Source of the DNA: Enterococcus_I eurekensis
Lineage (GTDB): Bacteria > Bacillota > Bacilli > Lactobacillales > Enterococcaceae
DNA length: 64,000 nt
Reading direction: 5' to 3'
NCBI RefSeq assembly: GCF_042654605.1
Contig: NZ_JBHSGT010000043.1
Span: 117,173-181,172 of the forward strand
Shown here: piece after piece, positions 17,999-27,687 of the stretch
Layout: each line of letters opens with the position of its first letter
How positions within the stretch are numbered: the stretch's first letter is position 1
Made by a program: the position numbers and the translations under genes
Notes under the pieces: generated by a model
The model's input: the letters and a program-made list of their open reading frames with translations, nothing else
The model's database searches: none
Told to the model about the DNA's origin: nothing

Positions 17999-18412
17999 AT
18001 GCCTACAATTAACCAATTAGTACGTAAACCTCGTAAATCTCAGGCGGATAAATCAAATTCACCTGCATTGAACAAAGGATATAACAGTTTCAAGAAAATT
18101 CACACAAACGTGAACTCACCTCAAAAACGTGGGGTAGCAACTCGTGTGGGAACAATGACACCAAGAAAACCTAACTCGGCGTTACGTAAATATGCGCGTG
18201 TTCGTTTATCTAACTTAATTGAAGTTACAGCTTATATCCCAGGGATTGGCCATAACTTACAAGAGCACAGTGTTGTCTTATTACGCGGAGGACGTGTAAA
18301 AGATTTGGCTGGAGTACGTTACCACATCGTTCGTGGTGCTTTAGATACTGCGGGAGTTAACGACCGTAAACAATCTCGTTCTAAATACGGAACGAAACGT
18401 CCTAAAGCTTAA
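17999..18412 (+). CDS. rpsL: 30S ribosomal protein S12
   Basis: 137 aa, decoding-centre protein of the small subunit. The streptomycin-resistance regions TPRKPNSALRK and GGRVKDLAGVRYH are wild-type in pattern. AAGGAGG lies upstream. First gene of the str operon, followed by rpsG. Confidence 0.98.
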   Translation: MPTINQLVRKPRKSQADKSNSPALNKGYNSFKKIHTNVNSPQKRGVATRVGTMTPRKPNSALRKYARVRLSNLIEVTAYIPGIGHNLQEHSVVLLRGGRVKDLAGVRYHIVRGALDTAGVNDRKQSRSKYGTKRPKA

Positions 18413-18473
18413 GAACAACTATTGAAATTAAACGAAACACAAAAACATATTATACGTAAAGGAGGAGTTATGG

Positions 18474-18944
18474 ATGCCTCGTAAGGGACCAATTACAAAA
18501 CGCGATGTTTTGCCAGATCCAATTTATAACTCGAAAGTAGTAACACGTTTAATTAACCGTATTATGATTGACGGTAAGCGTGGAGTTGCAGCAAACATCA
18601 TCTACAACTCATTTGAAATTATTAAAGAAACAACAGGTAACGATCCATTGGAAGTTTTCGAACAAGCAATGAAAAACGTTATGCCTGTTTTAGAAGTAAA
18701 AGCTCGTCGTGTAGGGGGTTCTAACTATCAAGTACCAGTTGAAGTTCGCCCTGAACGTCGTACAACTTTAGGTCTTCGTTGGATGGTTAACTACGCGCGT
18801 TTGCGTGGAGAGCACACAATGGAAGAGCGCTTAGCAAAAGAAATCATGGATGCAGCTAACAATACTGGTGCTTCAGTTAAGAAACGTGAAGACACGCATA
18901 AAATGGCTGACGCTAACCGTGCATTTGCTCACTATCGTTGGTAA
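18474..18944 (+). CDS. rpsG: 30S ribosomal protein S7
   Basis: 156 aa, standard length; primary 16S rRNA 3'-domain binder and, in many bacteria, translational repressor of its own operon. N-terminus MPRKGPITKRDVLPDPIYNS and C-terminus HKMADANRAFAHYRW are typical. Ribosome site AAAGGAGG; 61 bp after rpsL. Confidence 0.98.
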   Translation: MPRKGPITKRDVLPDPIYNSKVVTRLINRIMIDGKRGVAANIIYNSFEIIKETTGNDPLEVFEQAMKNVMPVLEVKARRVGGSNYQVPVEVRPERRTTLGLRWMVNYARLRGEHTMEERLAKEIMDAANNTGASVKKREDTHKMADANRAFAHYRW

Positions 18945-19023
18945 GATCCTCCCTACTTTTTTAAGAAGTAGAAAGATTGCAACTTTAGCATAAAGTAAAT
19001 ATTTGAGAGGAGAACAACCTAAC

Positions 19024-21111
19024 ATGGGAAGAGAATTTTCATTAGAAAACACTCGTAATATCGGTATCATGGCTCACGTTGACGCGGGTAAAACAACGAC
19101 AACTGAGCGTATCTTATACTACACTGGTAAAATCCATAAACTTGGTGAAACCCACGAGGGAGCTTCACAAATGGACTGGATGGAGCAAGAACAAGAACGT
19201 GGAATTACTATCACATCTGCTGCTACAACAGCACAATGGAAAGGTAACCGCGTAAACATCATCGATACACCAGGACACGTGGATTTCACTATTGAAGTTC
19301 AACGTTCACTACGCGTACTTGATGGTGCAGTAACTGTTCTTGACTCACAATCAGGTGTAGAGCCTCAAACAGAAACTGTTTGGCGCCAAGCAACAGACTA
19401 CGGAGTACCTCGTGCGGTATTCTGTAACAAAATGGATAAAACTGGTGCAGATTTCTTATATTCTGTATCAACTTTACATGATCGTTTGCAAGCAAACGCT
19501 CATCCAATCCAATTACCAATTGGTTCTGAAGACACATTTACTGGAATCATCGACCTAGTGAAAATGAAAGCCGAAATCTATACAAACGATTTAGGAACTG
19601 ACATGATCGAAGAAGATATCCCAGCTGAATACTTAGAACAAGCAGAAGAATATCGTGAAAAATTAATCGAAGCAGTTGCTGATTTCGATGAAGATTTAAT
19701 GATGAAATTCTTAGAGGGTGAAGAAATCGAAGAAGCTGAATTAAAAGCAGCAATCCGTAAAGCAACTTTAACAGTTGAATTCTTCCCTGTGCTATGTGGA
19801 ACAGCTTTCAAAAACAAAGGTGTTCAATTATTATTAGATGCAGTTATCGATTACTTACCTGCGCCAACTGATGTACCGGCGATTAAAGGTGTGAATCCGA
19901 AAACTGACGAAGAAACTGAACGTGAGTCAACTGACGATGCGCCATTTTCTTCATTAGCATTTAAAGTTATGACTGATCCTTTCGTTGGTCGTTTAACATT
20001 CTTCCGCGTATACTCTGGAACATTAAGCTCTGGTTCATACGTATTGAATGCTTCAAAAGGCAAACGTGAGCGTGTTGGACGTATTCTACAAATGCATGCG
20101 AACTCTCGTGAAGAAATTCAAGAAGTTTACTCAGGAGATATCGCAGCTGCGGTTGGTTTGAAAGATACTACAACTGGTGACACTCTATGTGATGAGAAAA
20201 ACCCAGTTATCTTAGAATCAATTGAATTCCCTGATCCAGTTATCGAAGTTGCTGTTGAGCCTAAATCAAAAGCTGACCAAGATAAAATGGGTGTGGCGTT
20301 ACAAAAACTTGCTGAAGAAGATCCATCATTCCGCGTTACTTCAAACGCTGAAACTGGTGAAACTGTTATCGCAGGTATGGGTGAGCTTCACTTAGACGTG
20401 TTAGTTGACCGTATGCGCCGTGAATTCAAAGTAGAAGCTAACGTAGGTGCGCCTCAAGTATCTTACCGTGAAACGTTCCGCGCTTCTGCAGACGTTGAAG
20501 GTAAATTCGTTCGTCAATCGGGTGGTAAAGGTCAATTCGGTCACGTATGGATCCAATTCTCTCCGAACGAAGAAGGAGCAGGCTTCGAATTTGAAAACGC
20601 AATTGTCGGTGGTGTGGTTCCTCGTGAATACATCCCAGCAGTTGAAAAAGGTTTAATTGACTCTATGGAAAACGGTGTGTTAGCTGGTTATCCATTAGTA
20701 GATATTAAAGCTCGTCTATATGATGGTTCTTACCATGATGTCGATTCAAGTGAAACAGCATTCCGTGTCGCAGCATCATTAGCATTACGTGCTGCTGCTA
20801 AAAAAGCAAGCCCATCAATTCTTGAACCAATGATGAAAGTGACTATTACTGCCCCTGAGGATAACTTAGGAGACATTATGGGTCACGTAACAGCTCGTCG
20901 TGGACGCGTTGAGGGTATGGAAGCTCATGGTAATGCACAAATCGTTCATGCGATGATTCCATTATCAGAAATGTTTGGTTACGCAACAACTCTACGTTCT
21001 TCAACTCAAGGACGTGGAACATTCATGATGGTATTTGACCACTATGAAGACGTACCAAAATCAATTCAAGAAGAAATCATTAAGAAAAACGGCGGCAAAA
21101 CCGACGAATAG
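19024..21111 (+). CDS. fusA: Elongation factor G
   Basis: Translocase GTPase, 695 aa. GTP-binding motifs are visible: AHVDAGKTTTTERI (G1, about 17-30), DTPGHVDF (G3) and CNKMD (G4). The start at ATG 19024 has GAGAGGAG upstream; an in-frame start seven codons earlier lies inside the ribosome site. It follows rpsG by 79 bp. Confidence 0.98.
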   Translation: MGREFSLENTRNIGIMAHVDAGKTTTTERILYYTGKIHKLGETHEGASQMDWMEQEQERGITITSAATTAQWKGNRVNIIDTPGHVDFTIEVQRSLRVLDGAVTVLDSQSGVEPQTETVWRQATDYGVPRAVFCNKMDKTGADFLYSVSTLHDRLQANAHPIQLPIGSEDTFTGIIDLVKMKAEIYTNDLGTDMIEEDIPAEYLEQAEEYREKLIEAVADFDEDLMMKFLEGEEIEEAELKAAIRKATLTVEFFPVLCGTAFKNKGVQLLLDAVIDYLPAPTDVPAIKGVNPKTDEETERESTDDAPFSSLAFKVMTDPFVGRLTFFRVYSGTLSSGSYVLNASKGKRERVGRILQMHANSREEIQEVYSGDIAAAVGLKDTTTGDTLCDEKNPVILESIEFPDPVIEVAVEPKSKADQDKMGVALQKLAEEDPSFRVTSNAETGETVIAGMGELHLDVLVDRMRREFKVEANVGAPQVSYRETFRASADVEGKFVRQSGGKGQFGHVWIQFSPNEEGAGFEFENAIVGGVVPREYIPAVEKGLIDSMENGVLAGYPLVDIKARLYDGSYHDVDSSETAFRVAASLALRAAAKKASPSILEPMMKVTITAPEDNLGDIMGHVTARRGRVEGMEAHGNAQIVHAMIPLSEMFGYATTLRSSTQGRGTFMMVFDHYEDVPKSIQEEIIKKNGGKTDE

Positions 21112-21264
21112 TCTTTTTGATGAATGAAATTTTGCAAAGAGCTATGTTTTTTGTCGAATTTCGTGTACAATGTTAGCGATGATATGGGCAAGCAATCTTT
21201 TTAAGGTTGCTTACCTATCAGCATAAAAAAATCAAAATTCATATTTTTAGGAGGAACATTTAAA

Positions 21265-22452
21265 ATGGCAAAAGAAAAATTTGACCGTTCTAAACCCCAT
21301 GTAAACATCGGTACTATCGGACACGTTGACCATGGTAAAACTACTTTAACAGCTGCGATTACAACTACATTAGCTACAAAAGGTTGGGCGCAAGCTTCTG
21401 ACTACGCTGCAATCGATGGTGCTCCAGAAGAGCGCGAACGCGGAATCACAATCTCAACTTCACACGTAGAGTACGAAACTGAAAATCGTCACTACGCTCA
21501 CGTGGACTGCCCAGGTCACGCGGATTACGTTAAAAACATGATCACTGGTGCTGCACAAATGGACGGAGCTATCTTAGTAGTATCTGCTGCTGATGGTCCA
21601 ATGCCACAAACTCGCGAGCATATCTTATTATCTCGTAACGTTGGTGTTCCATACATCGTTGTATTCTTAAACAAAATGGATATGGTTGATGATGAAGAAT
21701 TATTAGAATTAGTAGAAATGGAAGTTCGTGACTTATTATCAGAGTACGATTTCCCAGGCGATGACACTCCAGTTGTTGCAGGTTCTGCTTTACGCGCTTT
21801 AGAAGGCGATCCAGTATACCAAGAGAAAATCTTTGAATTAATGGCTGCTGTTGATGAGTACATCCCAACACCAGTTCGTGACACTGACAAACCATTCATG
21901 ATGCCAGTTGAGGACGTATTCTCAATCACTGGTCGTGGAACAGTTGCAACAGGCCGTGTTGAACGTGGAGAAGTTCGCGTTGGAGACGTTGTTGAAATCG
22001 TTGGTATCGAAGAAGAAACTAAAAACACTACTGTAACAGGTATTGAAATGTTCCGTAAATTATTAGATTACGCTGAAGCAGGCGATAACATCGGTGCTTT
22101 ATTACGTGGGGTTGCTCGTGAAGAAATCCAACGTGGACAAGTGTTAGCTAAACCAGGAACAATCACTCCTCATACTCAATTTTCGGCTGAAGTTTACGTG
22201 TTAAGTAAAGAAGAGGGTGGCCGTCATACGCCATTCTTCACTAACTACCGTCCACAATTCTACTTCCGTACAACTGACGTAACTGGTGTTGTTAACTTAC
22301 AAGAAGGTACTGAAATGGTTATGCCTGGTGATAACGTTACAATTAACGTTGACTTAATTCACCCAATCGCTATCGAAGAAGGAACTCGTTTCTCTATTCG
22401 TGAAGGCGGACGTACTGTTGGTTCAGGCGTTGTTTCTGAAATCACTAAATAA
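21265..22452 (+). CDS. tuf: Elongation factor Tu
   Basis: 395-aa GTPase that brings aminoacyl-tRNA to the ribosome. GHVDHGKTT (G1, 19-27), DCPGHADY (G3) and NKMDMV (G4) are intact. The 150 bp before it hold an AAGCAA/TTGCTT hairpin (about 21187-21213) and may contain a separate promoter, though none is clear. Terminator follows. Confidence 0.98.
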   Translation: MAKEKFDRSKPHVNIGTIGHVDHGKTTLTAAITTTLATKGWAQASDYAAIDGAPEERERGITISTSHVEYETENRHYAHVDCPGHADYVKNMITGAAQMDGAILVVSAADGPMPQTREHILLSRNVGVPYIVVFLNKMDMVDDEELLELVEMEVRDLLSEYDFPGDDTPVVAGSALRALEGDPVYQEKIFELMAAVDEYIPTPVRDTDKPFMMPVEDVFSITGRGTVATGRVERGEVRVGDVVEIVGIEEETKNTTVTGIEMFRKLLDYAEAGDNIGALLRGVAREEIQRGQVLAKPGTITPHTQFSAEVYVLSKEEGGRHTPFFTNYRPQFYFRTTDVTGVVNLQEGTEMVMPGDNVTINVDLIHPIAIEEGTRFSIREGGRTVGSGVVSEITK

Positions 22453-22470
22453 TCAACTTGATTATTTTAA

Positions 22471-22502
22471 GAAAGTGAGAGGCCCTAGGGCTTTTCACTT
22501 TC
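22471..22502 (+). terminator. Terminator of tuf
   Basis: GAAAGTGA..GGCCCTAGGGCTTTTCACTTTC forms a stable hairpin followed by a run of T. Confidence 0.9.
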
Positions 22503-22580
22503 TTTTTTTATTTTTTAAAAGAGTGAAGGGAACTATCGGATAAAGCGTATCATAACAAATCAAAAACGACTCGTGTCTAC

Positions 22581-24011
22581 CTAAGGGGTAGCGCGAGTCG
22601 TTTTGATTTGTTGGCTGATGAATTGTAATTTGCTGAAGAATACTTCCTGTTCGTCTATAGGGAGACGAGTATAGTTAATGCGGCAGTGATTCATTTCATT
22701 ACCAAATAAAAAGGAAGGTGCTAAAGCTAGGCCGTTATCTAAGAAGGTTTGCCAATTTTTTTTCGTTAAGCGCTCATGTTTCCATGTCAGCCAGTAGTAT
22801 AAGCCGCCTTGAATCGGTGTATAGCTCCAATCCTCGGAAAGACGCATCAAACCATTTCTAAAAGCGTGGTCACGGTCGGTCAATTCTTTGAGTAATGCTT
22901 GATGTTTCGTTGCATACTCAGGATCGGATAAAGCAGCATGGACGAGCAGTTGTGGCAATAGTTCAGTTTCTTGTTCCGTTTGATTTTTGGCTTGTATTAA
23001 GCGGTGAATTAAAGGGGCGTTGGCGTAGACCCAACCGATTTTGATCCGTGAACTAAATAATTTCGAAAAAGAACCTAAATAGATGACTTGTTCTGGAGCT
23101 AGTTCTTTTAGTGTTGGTAAAGGTTGACTCAGGGCAAAATCTGTAAAGACGTCATCTTCAATAATTGGAATTTGATATTTTTGACAAAGCGTTAAAATGG
23201 CTTCCCGTCGTTTTAAAGACATCGTTGTACCTGTTGGATTTTGGAAATTTGGATTTAAGTAGAGGAGTTTAATTTTCCCTTTTTGTAATTGTTCTTCTAA
23301 ATGAAACGGATTGATTCCTTCGTTATCTTGTTTGATTCCTTGTAGTTCGATGCCAAGCGGTGCAAAAATTGGTAAAGAATATAAGAAGGATGTTTCTTCG
23401 GTCGCGATACAATCTCCTTGCTGTAAAAGGTTTTGGAGTAATAAAATAATCCCTTGAGTCGATCCAGAAGTGATCAAAATCTCCTGTTGTTCGGAGCCGT
23501 GATGAATCTGACGTGTTAGTTTTTCTTGAATTAATGCTTTTAAAGGGTCATAACCACTAACGGTTAGTTGTTGTTCGGCAGCAATCAGTTCATCCCATGA
23601 AAGTTGTGGAAATTGAAAATTGGGAATCAAATCAATTGGCAAGTCACCGGTATATAAATCCATCGTTCCTGGCGTTTTAATTTTTTCTTTTAGCTCAACG
23701 ACGTAAGGATTTTCTTGAAAATGAGAACGACCGAGTAGGCGGATGAACGGTGTCGGAATTTGGCGGTTATGTACGCTGCTTTCCAGAATACGGGTGCCAC
23801 TCCCGCGAATGCGCTCAACCCAACCATAACTTTCGAGTTCGTCTAAAGCACGAACGACCGTCGAGCGGTTGACTTGATAAACCTCTGCTAGTTTTCGTTC
23901 CGAAAGTAAAGTATCGCCAGGTGAAAGTTCGCCTTGTTGGATTGCTTGAATGAGATGATCGATAATTTGTTGGTATAAAGGGGTGAAATGTCTCTTATTC
24001 GGTTGCCACAT
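22581..24011 (-). CDS. MocR/GabR-family regulator, probable PdxR-type regulator of vitamin B6 genes
   Basis: 476 aa: an N-terminal GntR winged helix (LIQAIQQGELSPGDTLLSER through RGSGTRI, ~residues 15-80) fused to a fold-type I aminotransferase domain that binds PLP, with the Schiff-base lysine expected in GSFSKLFSSRIKIGW. Such proteins sense PLP or an amino compound. The start at 24011 follows AAGGAGG by nine bases; an in-frame TTG seven codons earlier precedes the ribosome site and is rejected. It is divergent from pdxK and an ECF S-component gene, so control of pyridoxal uptake and salvage is inferred. Confidence 0.85.
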   Translation of the reverse strand: MWQPNKRHFTPLYQQIIDHLIQAIQQGELSPGDTLLSERKLAEVYQVNRSTVVRALDELESYGWVERIRGSGTRILESSVHNRQIPTPFIRLLGRSHFQENPYVVELKEKIKTPGTMDLYTGDLPIDLIPNFQFPQLSWDELIAAEQQLTVSGYDPLKALIQEKLTRQIHHGSEQQEILITSGSTQGIILLLQNLLQQGDCIATEETSFLYSLPIFAPLGIELQGIKQDNEGINPFHLEEQLQKGKIKLLYLNPNFQNPTGTTMSLKRREAILTLCQKYQIPIIEDDVFTDFALSQPLPTLKELAPEQVIYLGSFSKLFSSRIKIGWVYANAPLIHRLIQAKNQTEQETELLPQLLVHAALSDPEYATKHQALLKELTDRDHAFRNGLMRLSEDWSYTPIQGGLYYWLTWKHERLTKKNWQTFLDNGLALAPSFLFGNEMNHCRINYTRLPIDEQEVFFSKLQFISQQIKTTRATP

Positions 24012-24036
24012 AAAATAAGTCCTCCTTTTCAATTAA

Positions 24037-24062
24037 ATTGGATGGTTTAAAAATAGTCCAAT
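24037..24062. promoter_or_regulatory. Candidate operator between the MocR gene and pdxK
   Basis: Inverted repeat ATTGGA-N14-TCCAAT (24037-24042 and 24057-24062) in the divergent intergenic region, ~30 bp before a TATACT -10 for pdxK (about 24091) that lacks a good -35. The layout suggests an activator site for the adjacent MocR protein. Confidence 0.45.
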
Positions 24063-24122
24063 TGGCTGTTTTCGTCAAGTTTTGACTTCGCTATACTAAA
24101 ATTTAGATCAAGGAGGGATAAA

Positions 24123-24965
24123 ATGAAAAAAGTATTAACGATTGCTGGTTCAGATTCAACGGGTGGTGCGGGGATTCAAGCGGATTTAAAAACATTTCAA
24201 GAGTTTGGGGTCTTTGGTTTTTCGAGTCTCACGTCGATTGTGACGATGGATCCAAGTACGGGTTGGTCGCATGAAGTGACAGAGTTGCCAGGTGAGTTAT
24301 TGCAAAAGCAGTTGGTTTCTGTTTTTGCAGGGGATAAGTTGGATGCGTTAAAAACTGGAATGATGGGCAACGAACGAAATATTCAAATTGCGAGGGAAGC
24401 AATTAAAGAAAATCAAATGGCAATGGTTGTCGTCGATCCGGTTATTGCTTGTAAAGGTACGGCGCAAGTTTTACAGCCGAAAAGCGTTGAAGGAATAAAA
24501 CGCTACTTATTGCCACAAGCCCTGATAACGACGCCGAATTTAGTGGAAGCTGGTATTTTATCAGAGTTGGGTGATTTAAAGGACGTCAATGATATGAAAG
24601 AAGCAGCGAAACGTATTTATCAATTAGGTGCCAAACACGTGGTGATTAAGGGTGGGCATCGCCTGAATGCGACACAAGCGCTTGATTTGTTTTATGATGG
24701 TCAAAATTTTGAGGTGTTAGTTGGCGAGTTGTTTGCTACAGAGTATAACCATGGGGCAGGCTGTACTTTTGCAGCGGCAATTACGGCCGCTTTAGCAAAA
24801 GGTTATCCAGTCTTTGAAGCGGTTCAATTAGCTAAAGATTTTGTAGCGGCAGCAATCAATCAAGGAGTCCATATTAATCCGTATGTCGGACACGTATGGC
24901 ATGGTGCCTATCATCAAGCACAAAATCGGATGAATCCAACGACGGGAGGGGCTACCCATGATTAA
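24123..24965 (+). CDS. pdxK: Pyridoxal kinase of the ThiD-like (PdxK) family
   Basis: 280-aa ribokinase-fold enzyme. N-terminal TIAGSDSTGGAGIQADLKTF and C-terminal EYNHGAGCTFAAAI (anion hole) are the family motifs. ThiD (hydroxymethylpyrimidine phosphate kinase) and ThiD-like pyridoxal kinases are hard to tell apart by eye. The divergent MocR gene and the overlapping ECF transporter gene favour pyridoxal/pyridoxine phosphorylation; no other thiamine gene is present. Preceded by AAGGAGG; overlaps the next gene by 8 bp. Confidence 0.8.
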   Translation: MKKVLTIAGSDSTGGAGIQADLKTFQEFGVFGFSSLTSIVTMDPSTGWSHEVTELPGELLQKQLVSVFAGDKLDALKTGMMGNERNIQIAREAIKENQMAMVVVDPVIACKGTAQVLQPKSVEGIKRYLLPQALITTPNLVEAGILSELGDLKDVNDMKEAAKRIYQLGAKHVVIKGGHRLNATQALDLFYDGQNFEVLVGELFATEYNHGAGCTFAAAITAALAKGYPVFEAVQLAKDFVAAAINQGVHINPYVGHVWHGAYHQAQNRMNPTTGGATHD

Positions 24966-25485
24966 ACAACATTCTGTTAGAGAAGTCGTTTTTGTGGCTT
25001 TATTTGCGGCTTTAACGGTCGTTGGAACGATGATCAAGATTCCGATGCCAACAGGAGCTTTTGCGCATCTGGGTAACGCCATTTTAGTCTTAGCTGTTTT
25101 ATTGCTTGGCTACACCAAAGGATCGTTAGCGGGCGGTTTAGGTTTTATGATTTTTGATATTTTAAATGGCTACGCCGCAGAAGCACCGTATTTTTTATTA
25201 GAAAGTTTTATTGTTGGCGGCTTCGTGTACGGTGGTTTCCTTCTATATAAGAAGAATCCGCAACAAGTTTGGCAATTAGTTGTAATTAGCAGTTTGGCGG
25301 GTATAGGGAAGTTGTTGATGACTCAATTGAAAAATACTGCGCTCTTGCTGTTTCTAGGCAATGACTTGCGTGCGGCTTTTACGGCAGCAGCGTTTAAATT
25401 ACCAGCGAGTCTGATAAATGTCGTGACAACCATTCTTATTGTAGCCATACTATACTTCCCTTTAAAACGTATTTTGAAGCAATAA
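24958..25485 (+). CDS. ECF transporter S-component, probably for vitamin B6
   Basis: 175 aa with about six hydrophobic segments, the size and profile of ECF substrate-binding subunits (N-terminal VREVVFVALFAALTVVGTMI and the GNAILVLAVLLLGYTKGSL region are typical). It overlaps pdxK, so a PdxU-like role importing pyridoxine or pyridoxal is inferred. It would work with the shared EcfA1A2T module encoded at 40-42.5 kb. The substrate is not proven by sequence. Confidence 0.75.
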   Translation: MIKQHSVREVVFVALFAALTVVGTMIKIPMPTGAFAHLGNAILVLAVLLLGYTKGSLAGGLGFMIFDILNGYAAEAPYFLLESFIVGGFVYGGFLLYKKNPQQVWQLVVISSLAGIGKLLMTQLKNTALLLFLGNDLRAAFTAAAFKLPASLINVVTTILIVAILYFPLKRILKQ

Positions 25486-25548
25486 TAAACGAAAAATAGC
25501 GTAGATTCACTTTTTTTCATTTTTTCTGAAAAAAAGGACGAAAAATGC

Positions 25549-25577
25549 TTGCTATTATTTCGCATCCATAATATAAT
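25549..25577 (+). promoter_or_regulatory. Promoter of the S10 operon
   Basis: TTGCTA (25549-25554), 17-bp spacer, TATAAT (25572-25577), followed by a ~160-nt leader before rpsJ with several small hairpins (for example GGTA..TACC near 25616-25634). No known leader class was recognised. Confidence 0.8.
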
Positions 25578-25746
25578 CATACAGGTGCTGTTTACAACAA
25601 GTAGTGAACGCACTGGTAGAAAGAAATTTTTACCGGCTATGAAACGAGAGGTTGCGACACGCCCGGACGCTTTGCCATGGACGAGTGTGACGGAAAAATT
25701 TTCGTGGAGCTATGTCTACTTTAAAAAGAGGCGAGGAGGGAAAGAA

Positions 25747-26055
25747 ATGGCAAAACAAAAAATTCGTATCCGATTAAAAGCGTATGAACATCGTATTTTA
25801 GATCAATCAGCGGATAAAATCGTAGAAACTGCAAAGAGAACTGGTGCTAGCGTGTCTGGTCCAATTCCATTACCAACAGAGCGCAGCCTATACACAGTTA
25901 TTCGTGCGACACATAAATACAAAGACTCACGCGAGCAATTCGAAATGCGTACACACAAACGTCTAATTGACATTGTGAACCCAACACCAAAAACAGTTGA
26001 TGCTTTAATGAAGCTTGACTTACCATCTGGTGTGAACATCGAAATCAAATTATAA
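25747..26055 (+). CDS. rpsJ: 30S ribosomal protein S10
   Basis: 102 aa, standard length, first gene of the S10 operon and also NusE in antitermination complexes. MAKQKIRIRLKAYEHRILD is the classic N-terminus. The frame extends upstream, but the ATG at 25747 after GGCGAGGAGGG is the true start. Confidence 0.98.
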   Translation: MAKQKIRIRLKAYEHRILDQSADKIVETAKRTGASVSGPIPLPTERSLYTVIRATHKYKDSREQFEMRTHKRLIDIVNPTPKTVDALMKLDLPSGVNIEIKL

Positions 26056-26076
26056 AAGTAAAATGGAGGTGTAATC

Positions 26077-26706
26077 ATGACCAAAGGAATCTTAGGGAAA
26101 AAAGTGGGAATGACACAAATCTTCACGGAAACTGGTGAATTAATTCCAGTAACAGTTGTTGAAGCAACACCAAACGTTGTTTTACAATTAAAAACTATCG
26201 CAAACGATGGTTACGAAGCTGTTCAAGTTGGTTACCAAGATAAACGTGAAGTTTTAAGTAACAAACCTGCGAAAGGTCATGTTGCAAAAGCAAACACGGC
26301 TCCTAAGCGCTTCATTCGCGAATTCAAGAATGTTGAGCTAGAGGGCTTAGAAGTAGGATCAGAAATTAAAGTTGACGTATTCCAAACTGGCGATATCGTT
26401 GATGTTACAGGAACTTCAAAAGGTAAAGGATTCCAAGGCGTTATCAAACGTCATGGCCAATCTCGTGGACCAATGGCTCACGGATCTCGTTACCACCGTC
26501 GTCCTGGATCAATGGGAGCAGTTGCTGCGAACCGTGTGTTCAAAGGTAAAAAACTTGCTGGCCGTATGGGTGGCGACCGTATCACAATCCAAAACTTGGA
26601 AATTGTACGTGTTGACTTAGACCGTAACGTAATTTTGATCAAAGGTAACGTTCCTGGAGCGAAAAAATCATTGATTACTATTAAATCAGCTGTTAAAGCT
26701 AAATAA
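26077..26706 (+). CDS. rplC: 50S ribosomal protein L3
   Basis: 209 aa. MTKGILGKKVGMTQIFTETG start and the GQSRGPMAHGSRYHRRPGS loop that reaches toward the peptidyl transferase centre identify it. Ribosome site ATGGAGGTG; 21 bp after rpsJ. Confidence 0.98.
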   Translation: MTKGILGKKVGMTQIFTETGELIPVTVVEATPNVVLQLKTIANDGYEAVQVGYQDKREVLSNKPAKGHVAKANTAPKRFIREFKNVELEGLEVGSEIKVDVFQTGDIVDVTGTSKGKGFQGVIKRHGQSRGPMAHGSRYHRRPGSMGAVAANRVFKGKKLAGRMGGDRITIQNLEIVRVDLDRNVILIKGNVPGAKKSLITIKSAVKAK

Positions 26707-26735
26707 TTAGATAGGAAGAAAGGAGGAACTAAGGA

Positions 26736-27359
26736 ATGCCGAATGTAGCATTATTTAAACAAGATGGAAGCCAAGCTGGCGAAATCACTTTAAACGAAGA
26801 AATCTTCGGAATCGAACCAAATGAATCAGTTGTCTACGATGCAATCATCATGCAACGTGCTTCATTAAGACAAGGAACACACGCGGTTAAAAACCGTAGT
26901 GCAGTTCGTGGCGGTGGTCGTAAACCGTGGAGACAAAAAGGAACTGGACGTGCGCGTCAAGGATCAATCCGTTCACCACAATGGCGTGGAGGAGGAGTTG
27001 TCTTTGGACCAACACCTCGTTCATACAGCTACAAACTTCCTAAAAAAGTTCGTCGCTTAGCAATGAAATCTGTTTTATCAGAAAAAGTTGCTTCAAGTAA
27101 ATTTGTTGTTGTTGATGCATTAAGCTTCTCAGCTCCAAAAACACAAGAATTCAAACAAGTTCTTGCTAGCTTATCAATCGATAAGAAAGTATTAGTCGTA
27201 TTAGAGGAAGGCAACGATTTTGCAGCATTATCTGCTCGCAACTTACCAAACGTTTCAGTTATTGCATCTAATAACGTTTCTGTTTTAGACGTTGTATCTA
27301 ACGATAAAATCTTGGTAACACAAACTGCTCTTACTCAAATTGAGGAGGTGCTTGCATAA
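26736..27359 (+). CDS. rplD: 50S ribosomal protein L4
   Basis: 207 aa, exit-tunnel protein. The tunnel loop region GGGRKPWRQKGTGRARQGS is intact, with no insertion of the macrolide-resistance kind. Its stop overlaps the rplW start by one base. Confidence 0.98.
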   Translation: MPNVALFKQDGSQAGEITLNEEIFGIEPNESVVYDAIIMQRASLRQGTHAVKNRSAVRGGGRKPWRQKGTGRARQGSIRSPQWRGGGVVFGPTPRSYSYKLPKKVRRLAMKSVLSEKVASSKFVVVDALSFSAPKTQEFKQVLASLSIDKKVLVVLEEGNDFAALSARNLPNVSVIASNNVSVLDVVSNDKILVTQTALTQIEEVLA

Positions 27360-27646
27360 TGAATTTATTAGACGTAATCAAACGCCCAGTTATCACTGAA
27401 AAGTCTATGCTTGCAATGGACGAGAAAAAATTCACTTTTGACGTGGATACTCGTGCAAACAAAACTTTAGTGAAACAAGCTGTAGAAGCAGCTTTTGACG
27501 TAAAAGTTCAGAACGTTAACATCATCAATGTTCGTCCTAAATTTAAACGCGTTGGTAAATATGCAGGTTATACAAAAAAACGTCGCAAAGCGATTGTGAC
27601 ATTAACTGAAGATTCTAAAGCAATCGAATTTTTCTCAGCTGAGTAA
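27359..27646 (+). CDS. rplW: 50S ribosomal protein L23
   Basis: 95 aa, docking site for trigger factor and SRP at the tunnel exit. Begins MNLLDVIKRPVITEKSM; directly coupled to rplD by a one-base overlap. Confidence 0.98.
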   Translation: MNLLDVIKRPVITEKSMLAMDEKKFTFDVDTRANKTLVKQAVEAAFDVKVQNVNIINVRPKFKRVGKYAGYTKKRRKAIVTLTEDSKAIEFFSAE

Positions 27647-27687
27647 TTAGCTGAGTTGTTCTAGATTAACATAGGAGGGAAAAAGAC

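Noticed and set aside
21525..22028. Long antisense open frames inside tuf (and similar ones in fusA, rplV, nup genes)
   Set aside because: Shadows caused by strong codon bias of highly expressed genes on the other strand.
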